From NCBI RefSeq assembly GCF_003967575.1, contig NZ_BIFT01000002.1:1-64000 (forward strand): a stretch of 64,000 bases of DNA. Direction: 5' to 3'. Source of the DNA: Dictyobacter alpinus (GTDB taxonomy: Bacteria; Chloroflexota; Ktedonobacteria; Ktedonobacterales; Ktedonobacteraceae). Position numbers and translations under genes: made by a program. The notes beneath the pieces are model-generated. The model was given only the letters and a program-made list of their open reading frames with translations, was not told where the DNA came from and made no database searches. Below, piece by piece: positions 23,848-33,018 of the stretch (the first letter of the stretch is position 1; every line of letters starts with the position of its first letter).

Positions 23848-24219
23848 CTAGAACAGCTTATGAACGACCTCAATAGCGGCGATGACAGCTGGCACTAGAG
23901 TACTGGCCGCGGTCGCGCTCTCCAACAAGGTTTTGACCGTGCTCAGGTGGTCAAGCAGGTGCTGCTTATCGGGAGCCGGAAGTGTGGCCTGTTCCGACGC
24001 CTCAACAACCAGAGTCTGTGCAGTGGTCCCGAGGGTTGGGGAGAGGGACCCGGTCTGCATCGCCTGGATAATGACGGTGTGTAACTGCGTCAGTAAGCTA
24101 GCAAGATCAGCCGAGGATTGCGGAGGCGCAACGGTAAGCGTCTGGTCACTATTATAGATGGTCTCGGCGTTTTGTTATTGACCAACGATGTGCTGATGCC
24201 CTTGGTGGAACTCTGCCAT
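23848..24219 (-). pseudogene. small STAND partner gene with an internal TAA
   Basis: The frame opens with a strong AGGAGG 6 nt before the ATG at 24219. It reads MAEFHQGHQHIVGQ, hits TAA at 24175-24177, then continues QNAETIYNSDQT and a helical domain (SLLTQLHTVIIQAMQTG, KQHLLDHLSTVKTLLESA, VPAVIAAIEVVHKLF) to 23848. The first 23 positions match the start of the STAND gene downstream: M-x-EF-x-Q, QH, QNAE and IYN. Without the TAA it would be 123 residues. The helical C-terminal half resembles small proteins commonly encoded next to STAND genes in filamentous bacteria. It is either a recent pseudogene, a sequencing error, or translated with readthrough. Confidence 0.6.
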
Positions 24220-24594
24220 ATGGGCCTCCTTGGGTGATACACGATCTGAATATAGTGTGGGGAGAGACAGCGTATTGACTCTCTTCTATGTAGAACGTGT
24301 AGGAGGGGCAAATATCACATGAAAACGAGACAATATGAAGTAAAATGATTTACAACAGAACGAAAAAACGCACAGAAGCAACATTGTCGCAATACATTCA
24401 ATCAGATCGCTTTCTCAAACGGTGGGATTCTGAAAATCCCTTGTCTATCCATCTACCACGTCGAGGAACGGTGACGCGTGTTCATATCCTTGTAGTATAT
24501 ATTCCAAATGATCCTGTACTTTTTTCTCCGTCATACGTTTACTGCATGGATGCATATCGATGTATTATATTCGTGTGATGGAGAAGATCTGGTT

Positions 24595-24813
24595 ATGAAG
24601 ACCACCTCAAGAAAAGCTATTTCGATGTGGGAATGCCCTGAGTGCGGAGCAAACCGGACGCTCGCGCTGCATCGTGGCGTTCTCTGCTTTAAACTGCATG
24701 ACAGGATCAAACGCAAAACGAAGGGGCAACCCGCCGCTTTGCGATGGGTTAGGCGGGACGGGATCTGGAAAATTGTTGGGGGAGGGGTCAGCAATGGAGA
24801 AAAGCCACAATGA
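24595..24813 (+). CDS. small protein with one CxxC knuckle
   Basis: The 72-residue protein begins MKTTSRKAISMWECPECGAN with a single CPxC pair and one later Cys (HRGVLCFKLH). The rest is basic (RIKRKTKGQP) and closes with IWKIVGGG. GGAGAAG lies upstream of the ATG. Its stop overlaps the start of the pentapeptide gene as ATGA, implying translational coupling, so the two proteins probably work together. Zinc binding is possible but only half a ribbon is present. Confidence 0.6.
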   Translation: MKTTSRKAISMWECPECGANRTLALHRGVLCFKLHDRIKRKTKGQPAALRWVRRDGIWKIVGGGVSNGEKPQ

Positions 24814-26171
24814 ACAACTATGTTCGCAAGCTTTTCGGAGTGCGGTTCCCGAGCAAGCCAATACCACAGATCGTTCGTATCCAACCGTCCCGTTTGCCTA
24901 CCTCTCCCGAAGAATGGCGTCAGTATTGGCTTTCACAGGACCAACCTTGGCGAACAGAACCGGAGATAGATGCAAAACGGCAGGGGGAATTGAGTAGACA
25001 TCGAGCTGCAAGTCCTGATATTGATAAGGGAATTTATTCCTTCAATAGGATAAAGCTCTCTCGTGCTGACGTGGAGTGGCTCTTGGCTACGCATGAAAAT
25101 GGACGTGGACCAGTAATCTGGAGTGATGAAAGCCAACGCGGCCGCGAAGGGCTTGATCTACGTGGAGCTGACCTCCGTGATGTAGATTTGCACCAACTAC
25201 CATTGGCTCGTTTGCGGGCAGGGTTAACATATCGAGAATGGCCCAATTCAACAGTTGAGCAACGTAACTGGGCGGTAGCTCGGTTGGAGAATGCCAACCT
25301 TCGAGAAGCGCAGTTAGCAGGTGCTTACCTTCGATGGACACGCCTCACTGGCACCTACCTCAGATGGGCAAATTTGGAGGAGGCTGACCTCAGAGGAGCC
25401 TCCCTCACAGGTACTTATCTGAGATTTGCTCGGTTGGAGAGAGCAGATCTTCGAGAAGCGCAGTTAGCAGGTGCGAATCTAAGAAGCGCTAAATTGGAAG
25501 GAGCTTATCTTACCGGCGTGATCATGGGTGACCAGGAAGGTATTGGGCCTTGGGTAGCTGACACTATATGGGAGAATGTAAATCTGGCAGTGGTAAAGTG
25601 GTCACAGGTGAAAAAACTTAGGGATGAATATGATGCCTTACAAGGGAAACTCAATGGGCAAGTTAAAGACCGTGCCATACGATTGGATGAACACGAAAAA
25701 GCTGTTCGGGCTAATCGTCAGCTTGCCCTTGCTCTTCAAGCTCAAGGGCTGAATGAACATGCGACACGATTTGCCTACCACGCGCAACGACTTCAGAGGC
25801 GTGTCTTCTGGTTACAGATGATCCAGCAGAGAGTGAAGCTGAGGCAACGAGGACAAGCACTAAGCTCTTGGCTCTTTTCCTGGTTCCTTTTTCTCATAGC
25901 AGGCTATGGCTATCGGCCTGAACGCAGTTTCCTCGCTTACCTCTTTATTATCGTCTTCTTCACGGTGTTCTATCACCAACTTGGTCCACAGCTTCTCTGG
26001 AACGAAGCTTTTGTAATCAGCATGACCGCCTTTCACGGACGCGGCTTCTTTCCCAGCACTTTCTCTCCTGGCGATCCCCTCGCCCTTGCCTCCGCCCTCG
26101 AAGCCTTCATTGGCCTGATCATCGAGGTAACGTTAATTGCTACAATCACACAACGCTTCTTTGGGAAGTAG
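24810..26171 (+). CDS. pentapeptide-repeat protein with C-terminal channel-like domain
   Basis: The 453-residue protein has an N-terminal region and then pentapeptide repeats at about residues 110-235 (GADLRDVDL, NANLREAQLAGAYLRW, EADLRGASLTGTYLRF), which form a right-handed beta-helix. A charged, probably coiled stretch follows (LRDEYDALQGKLNGQVKD ... HEKAVRANRQ). The end is membrane: WLFSWFLFLIAGYGY, FLAYLFIIVFFTVFYHQ, then FVISMTAFHGRGFFP and LEAFIGLIIEVTLIATIT. The order helix - reentrant-like loop - helix resembles Ion_trans_2 two-helix channels, although the TVGYG-type filter is replaced by TAFHGRGFFP. It is translationally coupled to 24595-24813. It may be a membrane effector; this is inference. 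Confidence 0.78.
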   Translation: MNNYVRKLFGVRFPSKPIPQIVRIQPSRLPTSPEEWRQYWLSQDQPWRTEPEIDAKRQGELSRHRAASPDIDKGIYSFNRIKLSRADVEWLLATHENGRGPVIWSDESQRGREGLDLRGADLRDVDLHQLPLARLRAGLTYREWPNSTVEQRNWAVARLENANLREAQLAGAYLRWTRLTGTYLRWANLEEADLRGASLTGTYLRFARLERADLREAQLAGANLRSAKLEGAYLTGVIMGDQEGIGPWVADTIWENVNLAVVKWSQVKKLRDEYDALQGKLNGQVKDRAIRLDEHEKAVRANRQLALALQAQGLNEHATRFAYHAQRLQRRVFWLQMIQQRVKLRQRGQALSSWLFSWFLFLIAGYGYRPERSFLAYLFIIVFFTVFYHQLGPQLLWNEAFVISMTAFHGRGFFPSTFSPGDPLALASALEAFIGLIIEVTLIATITQRFFGK

Positions 26172-26392
26172 TTGGCAGCAAGGAAACAGCACGGGAACTT
26201 GTTGGGGAAGACTCCAAAAAAGCCTATATTGGCTAAGGTAGCAATGAGATGACTCATTCCACTTGTTCCTCGGCGCAAGTTTGTTGGTATTCTCCACCTT
26301 TACTCGATGCTATGACTGTCAATTTACAAAACAGTGCTGAATGAAGCGTGAGGTCTTGATCGACCTCCTGAGTGGTTGGGCTGTTAAAGTTG
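26172..26392. other. short intergenic stretch, nothing recognised
   Basis: No gene supported. It ends at the first copy of the direct repeat flanking merR. Confidence 0.35.
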
Positions 26393-26409
26393 ACGTTAAC
26401 ATCATGTTT
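26393..26409 (+). repeat. 17-bp repeat flanking merR, downstream copy
   Basis: ACGTTAACATCATGTTT here differs by one base from ACGTTAACGTCATGTTT at 26832-26848. Both contain the dyad GTTAAC. The upstream copy lies in the merR promoter region, so these are candidate MerR-type operators. Confidence 0.55.
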
Positions 26410-26423
26410 AGAGCAAAAAAAGA

Positions 26424-26813
26424 CTAACGATGTTCCTGTTCCTCCAGCCAGCACTCGAAGCGTTCGATGTTGCTCTGCAGTTCGGCGCGAAATTGCTGGA
26501 GCGCACCAATCTTCTGATTCACTTCGGCCAGGTGCTGGTGCAGGATGGCCAGAACCTTCTGCTTGGGCTGTATCCCGCTGGAATCAGTGAAATAGAGGTC
26601 GATGACATCGCGAATCTCATCCAGGCTGAGTCCTAGTTTCTTCAACTGATCAATCTTCCGCAGACGCGCCAGGGTCTCCTCGCCGTAATAGTGCTGGCCA
26701 TGGCCTTCACGCTCGCCGGGAGGGAGCAGTCCAATGCTCTCGTAATAGCGAACGGTGCGCGGGGTAACCCCGGCTCGTTCTGTTAGATCACCTATGCGCA
26801 TGCGGTCATTCAT
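26424..26813 (-). CDS. MerR-family transcriptional regulator
   Basis: The 129-residue protein starts MNDRMRIGDLTERAGVTPRT and has the MerR winged HTH (RTVRYYESIGLLPP, then RLRKIDQLKKLGLSLDEI). A long C-terminal dimerisation helix follows. The metal-binding Cys pattern of MerR/CueR/ZntR is absent (only one Cys, near the end), so it probably senses an organic or redox signal. The promoter region carries ACGTTAACGTCATGTTT, repeated just beyond the gene's 3' end. It lies downstream of the frameshifted esterase, on the same strand. Confidence 0.88.
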   Translation of the reverse strand: MNDRMRIGDLTERAGVTPRTVRYYESIGLLPPGEREGHGQHYYGEETLARLRKIDQLKKLGLSLDEIRDVIDLYFTDSSGIQPKQKVLAILHQHLAEVNQKIGALQQFRAELQSNIERFECWLEEQEHR

Positions 26814-26831
26814 TGCTCAACCTCGAATGTA

Positions 26832-26848
26832 ACGTTAACGTCATGTTT
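26832..26848 (+). promoter_or_regulatory. 17-bp repeat in the merR promoter
   Basis: ACGTTAACGTCATGTTT lies 19 bp upstream of the merR start (minus strand) and is nearly identical to 26393-26409. The AACGTTAACGTT dyad content and location fit a MerR operator between promoter elements, but -35/-10 boxes were not confidently set. Confidence 0.5.
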
Positions 26849-26927
26849 TTATGATACAGTCGCGTTCGAATTTGTCAAGGGTTGTAGATTTGTATGCCTT
26901 GAGTTGTCCATATGCGGGGCTTCCGTA

Positions 26928-27744
26928 TTAACCCATCAAGTGTTTGATCCCTTTTACGGTGAGTTGCCAGGCTTCTGAACTGGGGTCGATCAGTATAAAG
27001 TGATCGGCCTCCGGTAGTTCCAGTAGCTGAAACGTTATCTCCGGCTGCACTGGCTTTGTGGGCGTAGCTGCGGCTAATGCTGATCGGCACAACATCATCA
27101 ATGCTCCCATGTACCAGTATCTGAGAGGTACCTGATGGTAGCAAGGCTGCCGGTGACGCCTGTACGTAGCGGGCGGGTTGTTCAGATGGACTGCCCCGCA
27201 GTAATTCCTGTACCACGTTCTGGCTGAGTTGAAGCTGCCATGCCTGCTCCAGATCGACGACCCTCGCCTGGCTGATGGCTCCTCTTAATTTTAGTGGCGT
27301 CTGGCTGGTATTGATTTCGCTGTCGGAAGGTAACAGGTGACGACAGGTCAGCCAGCAGGCCAGATGCCCTCCTGCGGAATGCCCCACGGCGACGACGCGC
27401 CGCAGATCCAACTGATAGATTGGAACCAGATCGTTCAGGTAATCTGTGGCGGCCGCAACATCCAGAAATGTCCCTGGCCAGGCACCACCGGGATTGCCGA
27501 TGCGCCGGTATTCGATGTTCCAGGCGGCGATGCCCTGCGCGACCAGGTTTTGAGCCAGCCCCTGCATCAGCGTCAGATCATATGCCTTGCGCCAGAAGCC
27601 GCCATGGATCAATGCTACGACCGGATGTGGTCCAGGTCCTTCTGGTACATACAATTCACCATACTGAAATGGATCAGCACCATAGGCTAATCTGTCAAAA
27701 GAAGTGCCGGTCTGGCGTTGGCGCTGCTCTGAAGATTCACCCAT
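26928..27744 (-). pseudogene. alpha/beta-hydrolase (esterase/lipase), one frameshift
   Basis: The 5' frame encodes ALIHGGFWRKAYDL (oxyanion HGGFW), an esterase-type VVAVGHSAGGHLACWL with the nucleophile Ser, and an acid in LVHGSIDDVVPI. After SYAHKASAAGDNV the frame loses sense, while another frame supplies FQLLELPEADHFILIDPSSE with the expected catalytic His in ADHF. A one-base change near 27030-27040 therefore separates the acid from the His. Corrected, the protein would be about 270 residues, like kynurenine formamidase/BD-FAE-type esterases. It may be a real pseudogene or an assembly error. Confidence 0.8.
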
Positions 27745-28084
27745 TCATTTTTCCTTTAACCACCATGAGACGATTTGTATTCCGCTATCTGCGGCCTCAT
27801 TGTATTATGTCACCGTATATTTTTCAAAATTCAAGTCAGACTAAGTGTTTCTTATAAATTTTTCCGATGCTTTTAGCATATAATAATCACATAGAGCATT
27901 AAATATTGCTTTCTATAATTCTAAGCAGCTGCGGCTAGGCAAAGAATACTCCACTCGCCTGGCATCTAAAGTGCTGCTATACTTTACAGGTAAGTATTGA
28001 ATTCTAAATGCTACTATGCGATGATATGCTTTATAGCGTGAATATTTATGCAGTGCCAGATATGGATAGACCAGGAGTTTACAA
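27745..28084. other. AT-rich intergenic region before the TIR-TPR gene
   Basis: No gene is supported. It is AT-rich and probably holds the promoters of the divergent esterase and TIR-TPR genes. Confidence 0.4.
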
Positions 28085-29986
28085 ATGGCGAGTGAACCAG
28101 CGCCAACCGTTTCGCTTTTTTACTGCTATGCCCAGGAAGATAGTTCCCCGCGTGAAGAATTAGCAAAGCATTTAATGCCGCTGATGCGTTCTGGTTCGAT
28201 CAAGAGTTGGCATGATCGTATGATCAGGGCAGGTCAGCCGTGGGAACAGGAGTCAAAGAGACAACTGCTGGCGGCTGACATTGTTCTTTTGCTGATCAGT
28301 TCAGATTTTCTGGCTTCAGACTACTGTTATGATAAAGAAATGAAGCTGGCGATTCAGCGCCATGAAATTGGAAAATCACGCGTCATTCCCATTATTGTGC
28401 GCCATGTCCATTGGGCGGATGCGCCTTTTAGCCATCTGCAGGTTTTACCGCCTGATGGAATGCCTATTAGCGCCGCCGGTTCCTCATTCGAACGCGACAG
28501 GATCTTTGTGGATGTGGTAAAAGAGATTCAACGCGTGGTCAAGGAGCTGATTGCGCAGAAATGGTTCGTCAGGGGCAGTTCACTTCTGAGCGCAAAAGAG
28601 TATGAACAGTCGCTTTCGGCCTTTGACCAGGTTCTAAAATCATATGAAGGAAGCGCGCATAAGTATGCCGCTCTAATGGGATTGTGTAATGCATTGATGG
28701 CTCTCAATCGCACTACTGAAGTCCTGGATATTTGTGAACGTGCCATCAGGCTTAACCCTGGTCAGGGTACTGCTTATATGCATAAGAGTACTGTGTTGCT
28801 GCGCTCAAAGAGGTACCCACAAGCATTGGAGTCGAGTAATCTGGCTCTTTCCCATGGATTAAAAGATGTCATAGTGTATCGTAATAAGATAAGGGCATTA
28901 AGCGAAATGAAGCGCTATGCCGAGGCTATTGAGGTCTATGATCAATGTATTCGACTCGAACCAGCTAATGTAAACTGGCAGAAGGAAAAAGCGCAGTTGC
29001 TTGGCAAATTGAAGCGTTATAAAGAGGCGGTTAATGTCTATGAGCAGTGTATCAAGCTGGAACCGACGAACGTAACCTGGCTGATGGAAAAAGGGGCCTT
29101 GCTTTATCAATTGAAGCGTTACAAGGAGGCGCTGGCTGCATTTGAACAGGCCAATCAGTTAGATCCACGTCTGAACAAAGCATATATCAGCAGAGGAGAT
29201 ATCTTTTTCGAACTAGGACAATATGATCAGGCTATTTATGCGTATAAACAATCTATGCGTTTAAATGGAGACAATAGATATGTTCAGGAACGGTTTGCCG
29301 ATGCTCAACTCCGATCGAGCAACTACAAGCAGGCCGCCGCCGCATATGAGCAATTGATACGCCTGCAGCCTGACAATACCTCTCATTATTTCCATAAATT
29401 TGAAGCTCTGGTGGGACTCCAGCAATATGGGGAAATGTTGTTGACATGTGAACAGATGTTACAGCGTGATGCGCACAACAGCCGGGCGCTGGCCTATAAA
29501 GCGCGGGCGCTGTTCGGATTAACACGTTATGAAGAGGCTTATGAGTATTGCCAGCAGGCATTGAAGCGTGATGCCAGTGACAATATTGCTAACGCTGTCA
29601 GAACCGATCTGGTAACCGTGGGTAAACAACAGCAGAAGTTATTATTGGTAGAGCATAGTTTACGTATAAATCCTTACGACACAATGGCATTGATTAAGAA
29701 AGCGGGTATCCTGTTTCAATTGAGGATGTATGCGGATGCGATTTTTGCTTGCGACCAGGCTCTTGCGTTGGATTCGCGTAGCCCTTTTGCCAATACCATA
29801 AAGCGCGATGCACTCTTTTATCTAGGGCGATATGACGAAGCATTTGAGTACGCGCAAAAAGTAATTAAGCTTGATCCCAACAATGCTGATGCGTATCATG
29901 AATTGGTAGAAATATTGCGCAAACAGGGAAGGACTGAGGAGGCTAAAAAAATTCAAGTGGCGGCCAGAAGCCGTGGTATATGGTAA
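28085..29986 (+). CDS. TIR-domain protein with TPR array
   Basis: Residues 8-150 form a TIR-like domain: VSLFYCYAQEDSSPREELAK, IKSWHDRMIRAGQPWEQE, ADIVLLLISSDFLASDYCY and DKEMKLAIQRHEIGKSRVIP, with a candidate catalytic Glu in DKEM. The rest (about 165-633) is at least ten TPRs such as KRYAEAIEVYDQCIRLEPAN and GRYDEAFEYAQKVIKLDPNN. Bacterial TIR domains often cleave NAD+ or make signalling nucleotides, and TIR-TPR proteins appear in defence and signalling. A 16-bp hairpin follows at 30013. The gene stands alone, with GAGTTTAC before the ATG giving only a weak ribosome site. Whether it is enzymatically active cannot be told. Confidence 0.86.
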   Translation: MASEPAPTVSLFYCYAQEDSSPREELAKHLMPLMRSGSIKSWHDRMIRAGQPWEQESKRQLLAADIVLLLISSDFLASDYCYDKEMKLAIQRHEIGKSRVIPIIVRHVHWADAPFSHLQVLPPDGMPISAAGSSFERDRIFVDVVKEIQRVVKELIAQKWFVRGSSLLSAKEYEQSLSAFDQVLKSYEGSAHKYAALMGLCNALMALNRTTEVLDICERAIRLNPGQGTAYMHKSTVLLRSKRYPQALESSNLALSHGLKDVIVYRNKIRALSEMKRYAEAIEVYDQCIRLEPANVNWQKEKAQLLGKLKRYKEAVNVYEQCIKLEPTNVTWLMEKGALLYQLKRYKEALAAFEQANQLDPRLNKAYISRGDIFFELGQYDQAIYAYKQSMRLNGDNRYVQERFADAQLRSSNYKQAAAAYEQLIRLQPDNTSHYFHKFEALVGLQQYGEMLLTCEQMLQRDAHNSRALAYKARALFGLTRYEEAYEYCQQALKRDASDNIANAVRTDLVTVGKQQQKLLLVEHSLRINPYDTMALIKKAGILFQLRMYADAIFACDQALALDSRSPFANTIKRDALFYLGRYDEAFEYAQKVIKLDPNNADAYHELVEILRKQGRTEEAKKIQVAARSRGIW

Positions 29987-30012
29987 AAAATCTTCTTCTA
30001 TGTATTAAGAAG

Positions 30013-30057
30013 CACAAAGGGCTTGATGCGCTTATCTGTAACATCAAGCCCTTTGTG
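30013..30057 (+). terminator. 16-bp perfect hairpin after the TIR-TPR gene
   Basis: CACAAAGGGCTTGATG (30013-30028) pairs perfectly with 30042-30057 around a 13-nt loop, 27 bp after the stop. No U-run follows. Confidence 0.65.
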
Positions 30058-30159
30058 TAGCTGGACAATCTCAAGGTTATCCTGCGGTTTATGGCAGCGA
30101 GAATCTCTCTTGAGAGAGATAAGGTTTGTCCGCGGCGATGATGGGGTCGTTGGCGAAGT

Positions 30160-30396
30160 GGCTCTGCTGCCACCGTCTCTGCACTCCAAGCCGAGATTCC
30201 TGGACTCGGCGAGACCGTGGCCTTCGATGTGAAGCACCTGTATGCCTGGGTGAAAGAAAACAACATGCGTGCTTACGTCTCCGATCGCTTCAACAAAGAT
30301 CAGGTTCTTGCTGGAGATCCCGACTATACGCTCGGCGTCAAGCACAGCACCAATCAGGAACAACCGGATGGTTCCACCAAAGAAAAAGGGGACTGC
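30160..30396 (+). pseudogene. DDE transposase fragment
   Basis: A frame reads EIPGLGETVAFDVKHLYAWV, KENNMRAYVSDRFNKDQ and LAGDPDYTLGVKHSTNQEQP. The ordered words (DVKH, LAGDPD-x-x-LGVK, STNQEQPDGSTKE) are characteristic of a Ktedonobacteria DDE transposase. N- and C-terminal parts are missing. Its 3' end joins the pentapeptide gene at about 30396-30405. Confidence 0.6.
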
Positions 30397-31352
30397 GCAC
30401 CTCTCTGCCAGATGCCGAAGTACGCAAAGTGGCACGTACCCGTACCATCAGCACATTAACACAATTGGATGGTAACAGGGCACGCACCATTTTTGTGTTT
30501 CTCAGTGAAGCCCTGTTGACGGGGAAACCTGACCCCATTATCTCGTTCGAGAACGCTGACCTCAGCAATACCAAATGGAGTAAAGCCGATCTCAGCGGAG
30601 TCAACCTCATGAAGGCTAATCTCAGTGGAGTCAACCTCATGAAGGCTAATCTCATGAAGGCCAATCTCAGCAGGGATATTCTCAGTGGAGCTGATCTCAA
30701 TGGGGCCATTCTAGCCGAGGCTGATATCCGCGGGGCCAATCTCAGCGGAGTCAATCTCAGCGGGGCTAAACTTAGCGGGGCCAAACTTGGCGGTTCCGAT
30801 CTCAGCAATGCCACGCTCCATGGGGCCTATCTTAACGGGGGGATCAAGCTCTTCCAAGGTAAGTTTGGTGAATTCAATACTGATCTAAGCGGGGGTAATC
30901 TCCGCTGGTCCGACCTCAGAGGGGCAGACTTCAGCATGGTTGATCTCAGCGGAGCCGATCTCAGCGGAGTTAATCTCAGAAATGCTCTCAATCTTAAACA
31001 TACACTCCTCGACAAAACCCTGTTGCTTGGTGTCACAGGACTCACAACAAAACAAATTGCTCACTGCAAAGCCAACGGCGCAATCGTGGATGAAGAAGCC
31101 ACACCATCAGCACCACCAGCGCAAAACGCCACAGCCATATCTCCCCAAAAGGCCATTTTGCAAACCTCATTCATACAAGAAGCCGCACCCACGCAAGAGC
31201 ATATCGCTGTTAAGAAGGAAGCACCCTCAGTGGCACCATCCTCAGATGATCACACCGCTCCATACTCGTCTTCCCAAGGTCCCCCTCTCTCTGCACTACC
31301 ACAACAAGAATATTTCACGCCTCCGTTACCCTCCCAGGATAAGGGTTCATAA
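30396..31352 (+). pseudogene. pentapeptide-repeat protein, 5' end replaced by transposase
   Basis: From 30408 the frame reads PDAEVRKVARTRTISTLTQL, a conserved helical segment that normally follows an N-terminal membrane/linker part in this pentapeptide family. Then come about 25 A(D/N)LS-type repeats (SGVNLMKANLSGVNLMKAN, SGADLSGVNLRNAL). The tail reads LLLGVTGLTTKQIAHCKANGA and ends in a proline/serine-rich linker. The expected N-terminus is absent: upstream sequence in this frame overlaps the transposase fragment in a different frame. An in-frame ATG at 30126 exists but would use nonsense codons of the transposase. Whether it is expressed is unknown. Confidence 0.72.
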
Positions 31353-31575
31353 CGCACTGGGGTGTAGGTCCGTGGACCCTTTCACATGACAAACTTCTCC
31401 ACATCCCCCCACCCTTGACAGCAGGAAGAAGGCAGGTATCCTGTCACCTGACAGGTCAGGGACAAGAAGAACAGAAATGACAAATCTAGCATATTCATGA
31501 GAATAAATTTATACCTGTGTTACAATACATGCGCTCGTTCAAAATAGCAGAAGGGTGTAGTTTGACACATATATT
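31353..31575. other. intergenic stretch, no gene
   Basis: No supported gene; ends at the start of the ISL3-like terminal sequence at 31576. Confidence 0.4.
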
Positions 31576-32708
31576 GGCTCTGGCACAACTTTGGTGATTT
31601 CTGCCTGGTTGTTTTCGCACTCAGAACATATGTAAAACTCGCTGGCGGAGCAAATGAAAGCCAGCCCGGCCATACATCATCCGTTTGATCAGTTTCATTT
31701 TCGTTACTTGGCCCTCTACTGGTCCATTGTTGATAGAACGTGTCAGCCCTGATTGGACAGCAGCCTTATCGAGTTCCACACCTCTCGCAAAACGTTGGAG
31801 TTCAGGAATCTGGCTTTGCATGACCTGCTCTATCCAGGTCTCCAATCGTTCTCCTTCGCTATGTCGAAGCATCTGCCAAAAATCTTGCACAAAGCGATAA
31901 GTCATATCAAGGGTTGAGTGCGCTAAGCGAAAGGCATCGAGATCTTGCCTCTCAATTTCATTGAGTGTCTTAGGATCACGTACAAATAACCAGACTGCCG
32001 TGTTTGAAGTGTAGTAAGGCAGACGAGAATGTCCAGCAGAAAACAAAATGTCTATGTTTTTCAATGTTTCTAGAAACCGATAGACCATACGTTCGGAACC
32101 CCTAAATCCTTGAGCTGTGATTTCACGCCATAACGGTCGGCCATTGTGCTCGCCTTGCCGCCATCGTTTCAACACATAGGGCGCGTGTTGGTCAAAATCG
32201 CTCTGCTGTTTTCGACGCGGTCTCGTATCAGGAGCAACCTTTTTCTGAAGCCAATCCCGCACCGTTCGTGCTTTCATCCCAAGATGGTTCGCAATTTCTT
32301 GCGATGTCATCTTTTGCTCAGAGAGAATCATCACGTGTTGATAACGGTCTTGCCGCTCTGCACGTCGTGTGGCAATGGTTTGTTTGATGCTCGCTTCTTG
32401 CGCTGGACGCCATTCCTCAATAGGAAGGGAGACAGTTGCCTTTGTCAGTTCAGAAACATCTTCCTCCTGTCCGTGTCCTTTCATCTCTGGCAGGACACGG
32501 GCAAGAAGATTTTGGACTGCTTCTGTCATGTTTTTGGCGATGTGAAAACGGTCGGCTACCTGTACCGCTTGAGGCGCTCCTTGAGATGCTGCCGATGCAT
32601 ACTCACTTCCTCGATCACGGCTCACGATGGTAATTTCTGGATGAGAACGCATCCATGTAGCAACTGTTTCGACCAGACGATTGGGCAAGACGTTCGGTGA
32701 ACGATCAG
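31576..32708 (-). mobile_element. truncated ISL3-family element
   Basis: The left end GGCTCTGGCACAACTTTGGT (31576) resembles the ISL3 terminal repeat at 20265 (shared GGCTC, CACTTT-like core). The transposase frame runs into 32708 with its N-terminal part missing. There is no matching right terminal repeat. The element was cut at its 5' side. Confidence 0.7.
31621..32708 (-). pseudogene. ISL3 transposase lacking its N-terminal third
   Basis: The frame carries SHPEITIVSRDRGSEYASAA, VADRFHIAKNMTEAVQNLL, an HTH insertion (MTSQEIANHLGMKARTVRDW) and the closing NNGPVEGQVTKMKLIKRMMY. All align with the full ISL3 transposase at 20268-21938. The first ~190 residues (zinc finger and first catalytic Asp) are missing. 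Before DRSPNVLPNRLVE the sequence is unrelated. Confidence 0.88.
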
Positions 32709-33018
32709 CACATGTCTCCTTCACGTCGCCATCTCAGGGAGTAAATATGACGATGCACCGCCACATTTCCAACACAACAAGAGGGGCCATGTCCCCACCG
32801 GCATCTTCTGTTTTCGCATGCCGATCTCACCACATCCGCTCTCTCATGTGTTGCAAAAGCAGAAGCGCAGCCCCGGAAATGCCCCTATTCATGCCATCCG
32901 AAAAAGTGCGTGTTTTTTCTGATCCACCCCACTCTCACTTTCTCCTCCGTTCCTGCTATCCTGTGAATACAACGATCGTCGTCATTGTATCTATACATAC
33001 AAAGGAGATACCCCATTT
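32709..33018. other. intergenic region with probable promoter for a small ORF
   Basis: No gene. The right end carries a Shine-Dalgarno AAAGGAG at 33001-33007 preceding the 33019 ATG. Confidence 0.35.

Noticed and set aside
23182..23851. Plus-strand frames of 67-159 codons antisense to the STAND gene
   Set aside because: Composition-driven shadows without starts.
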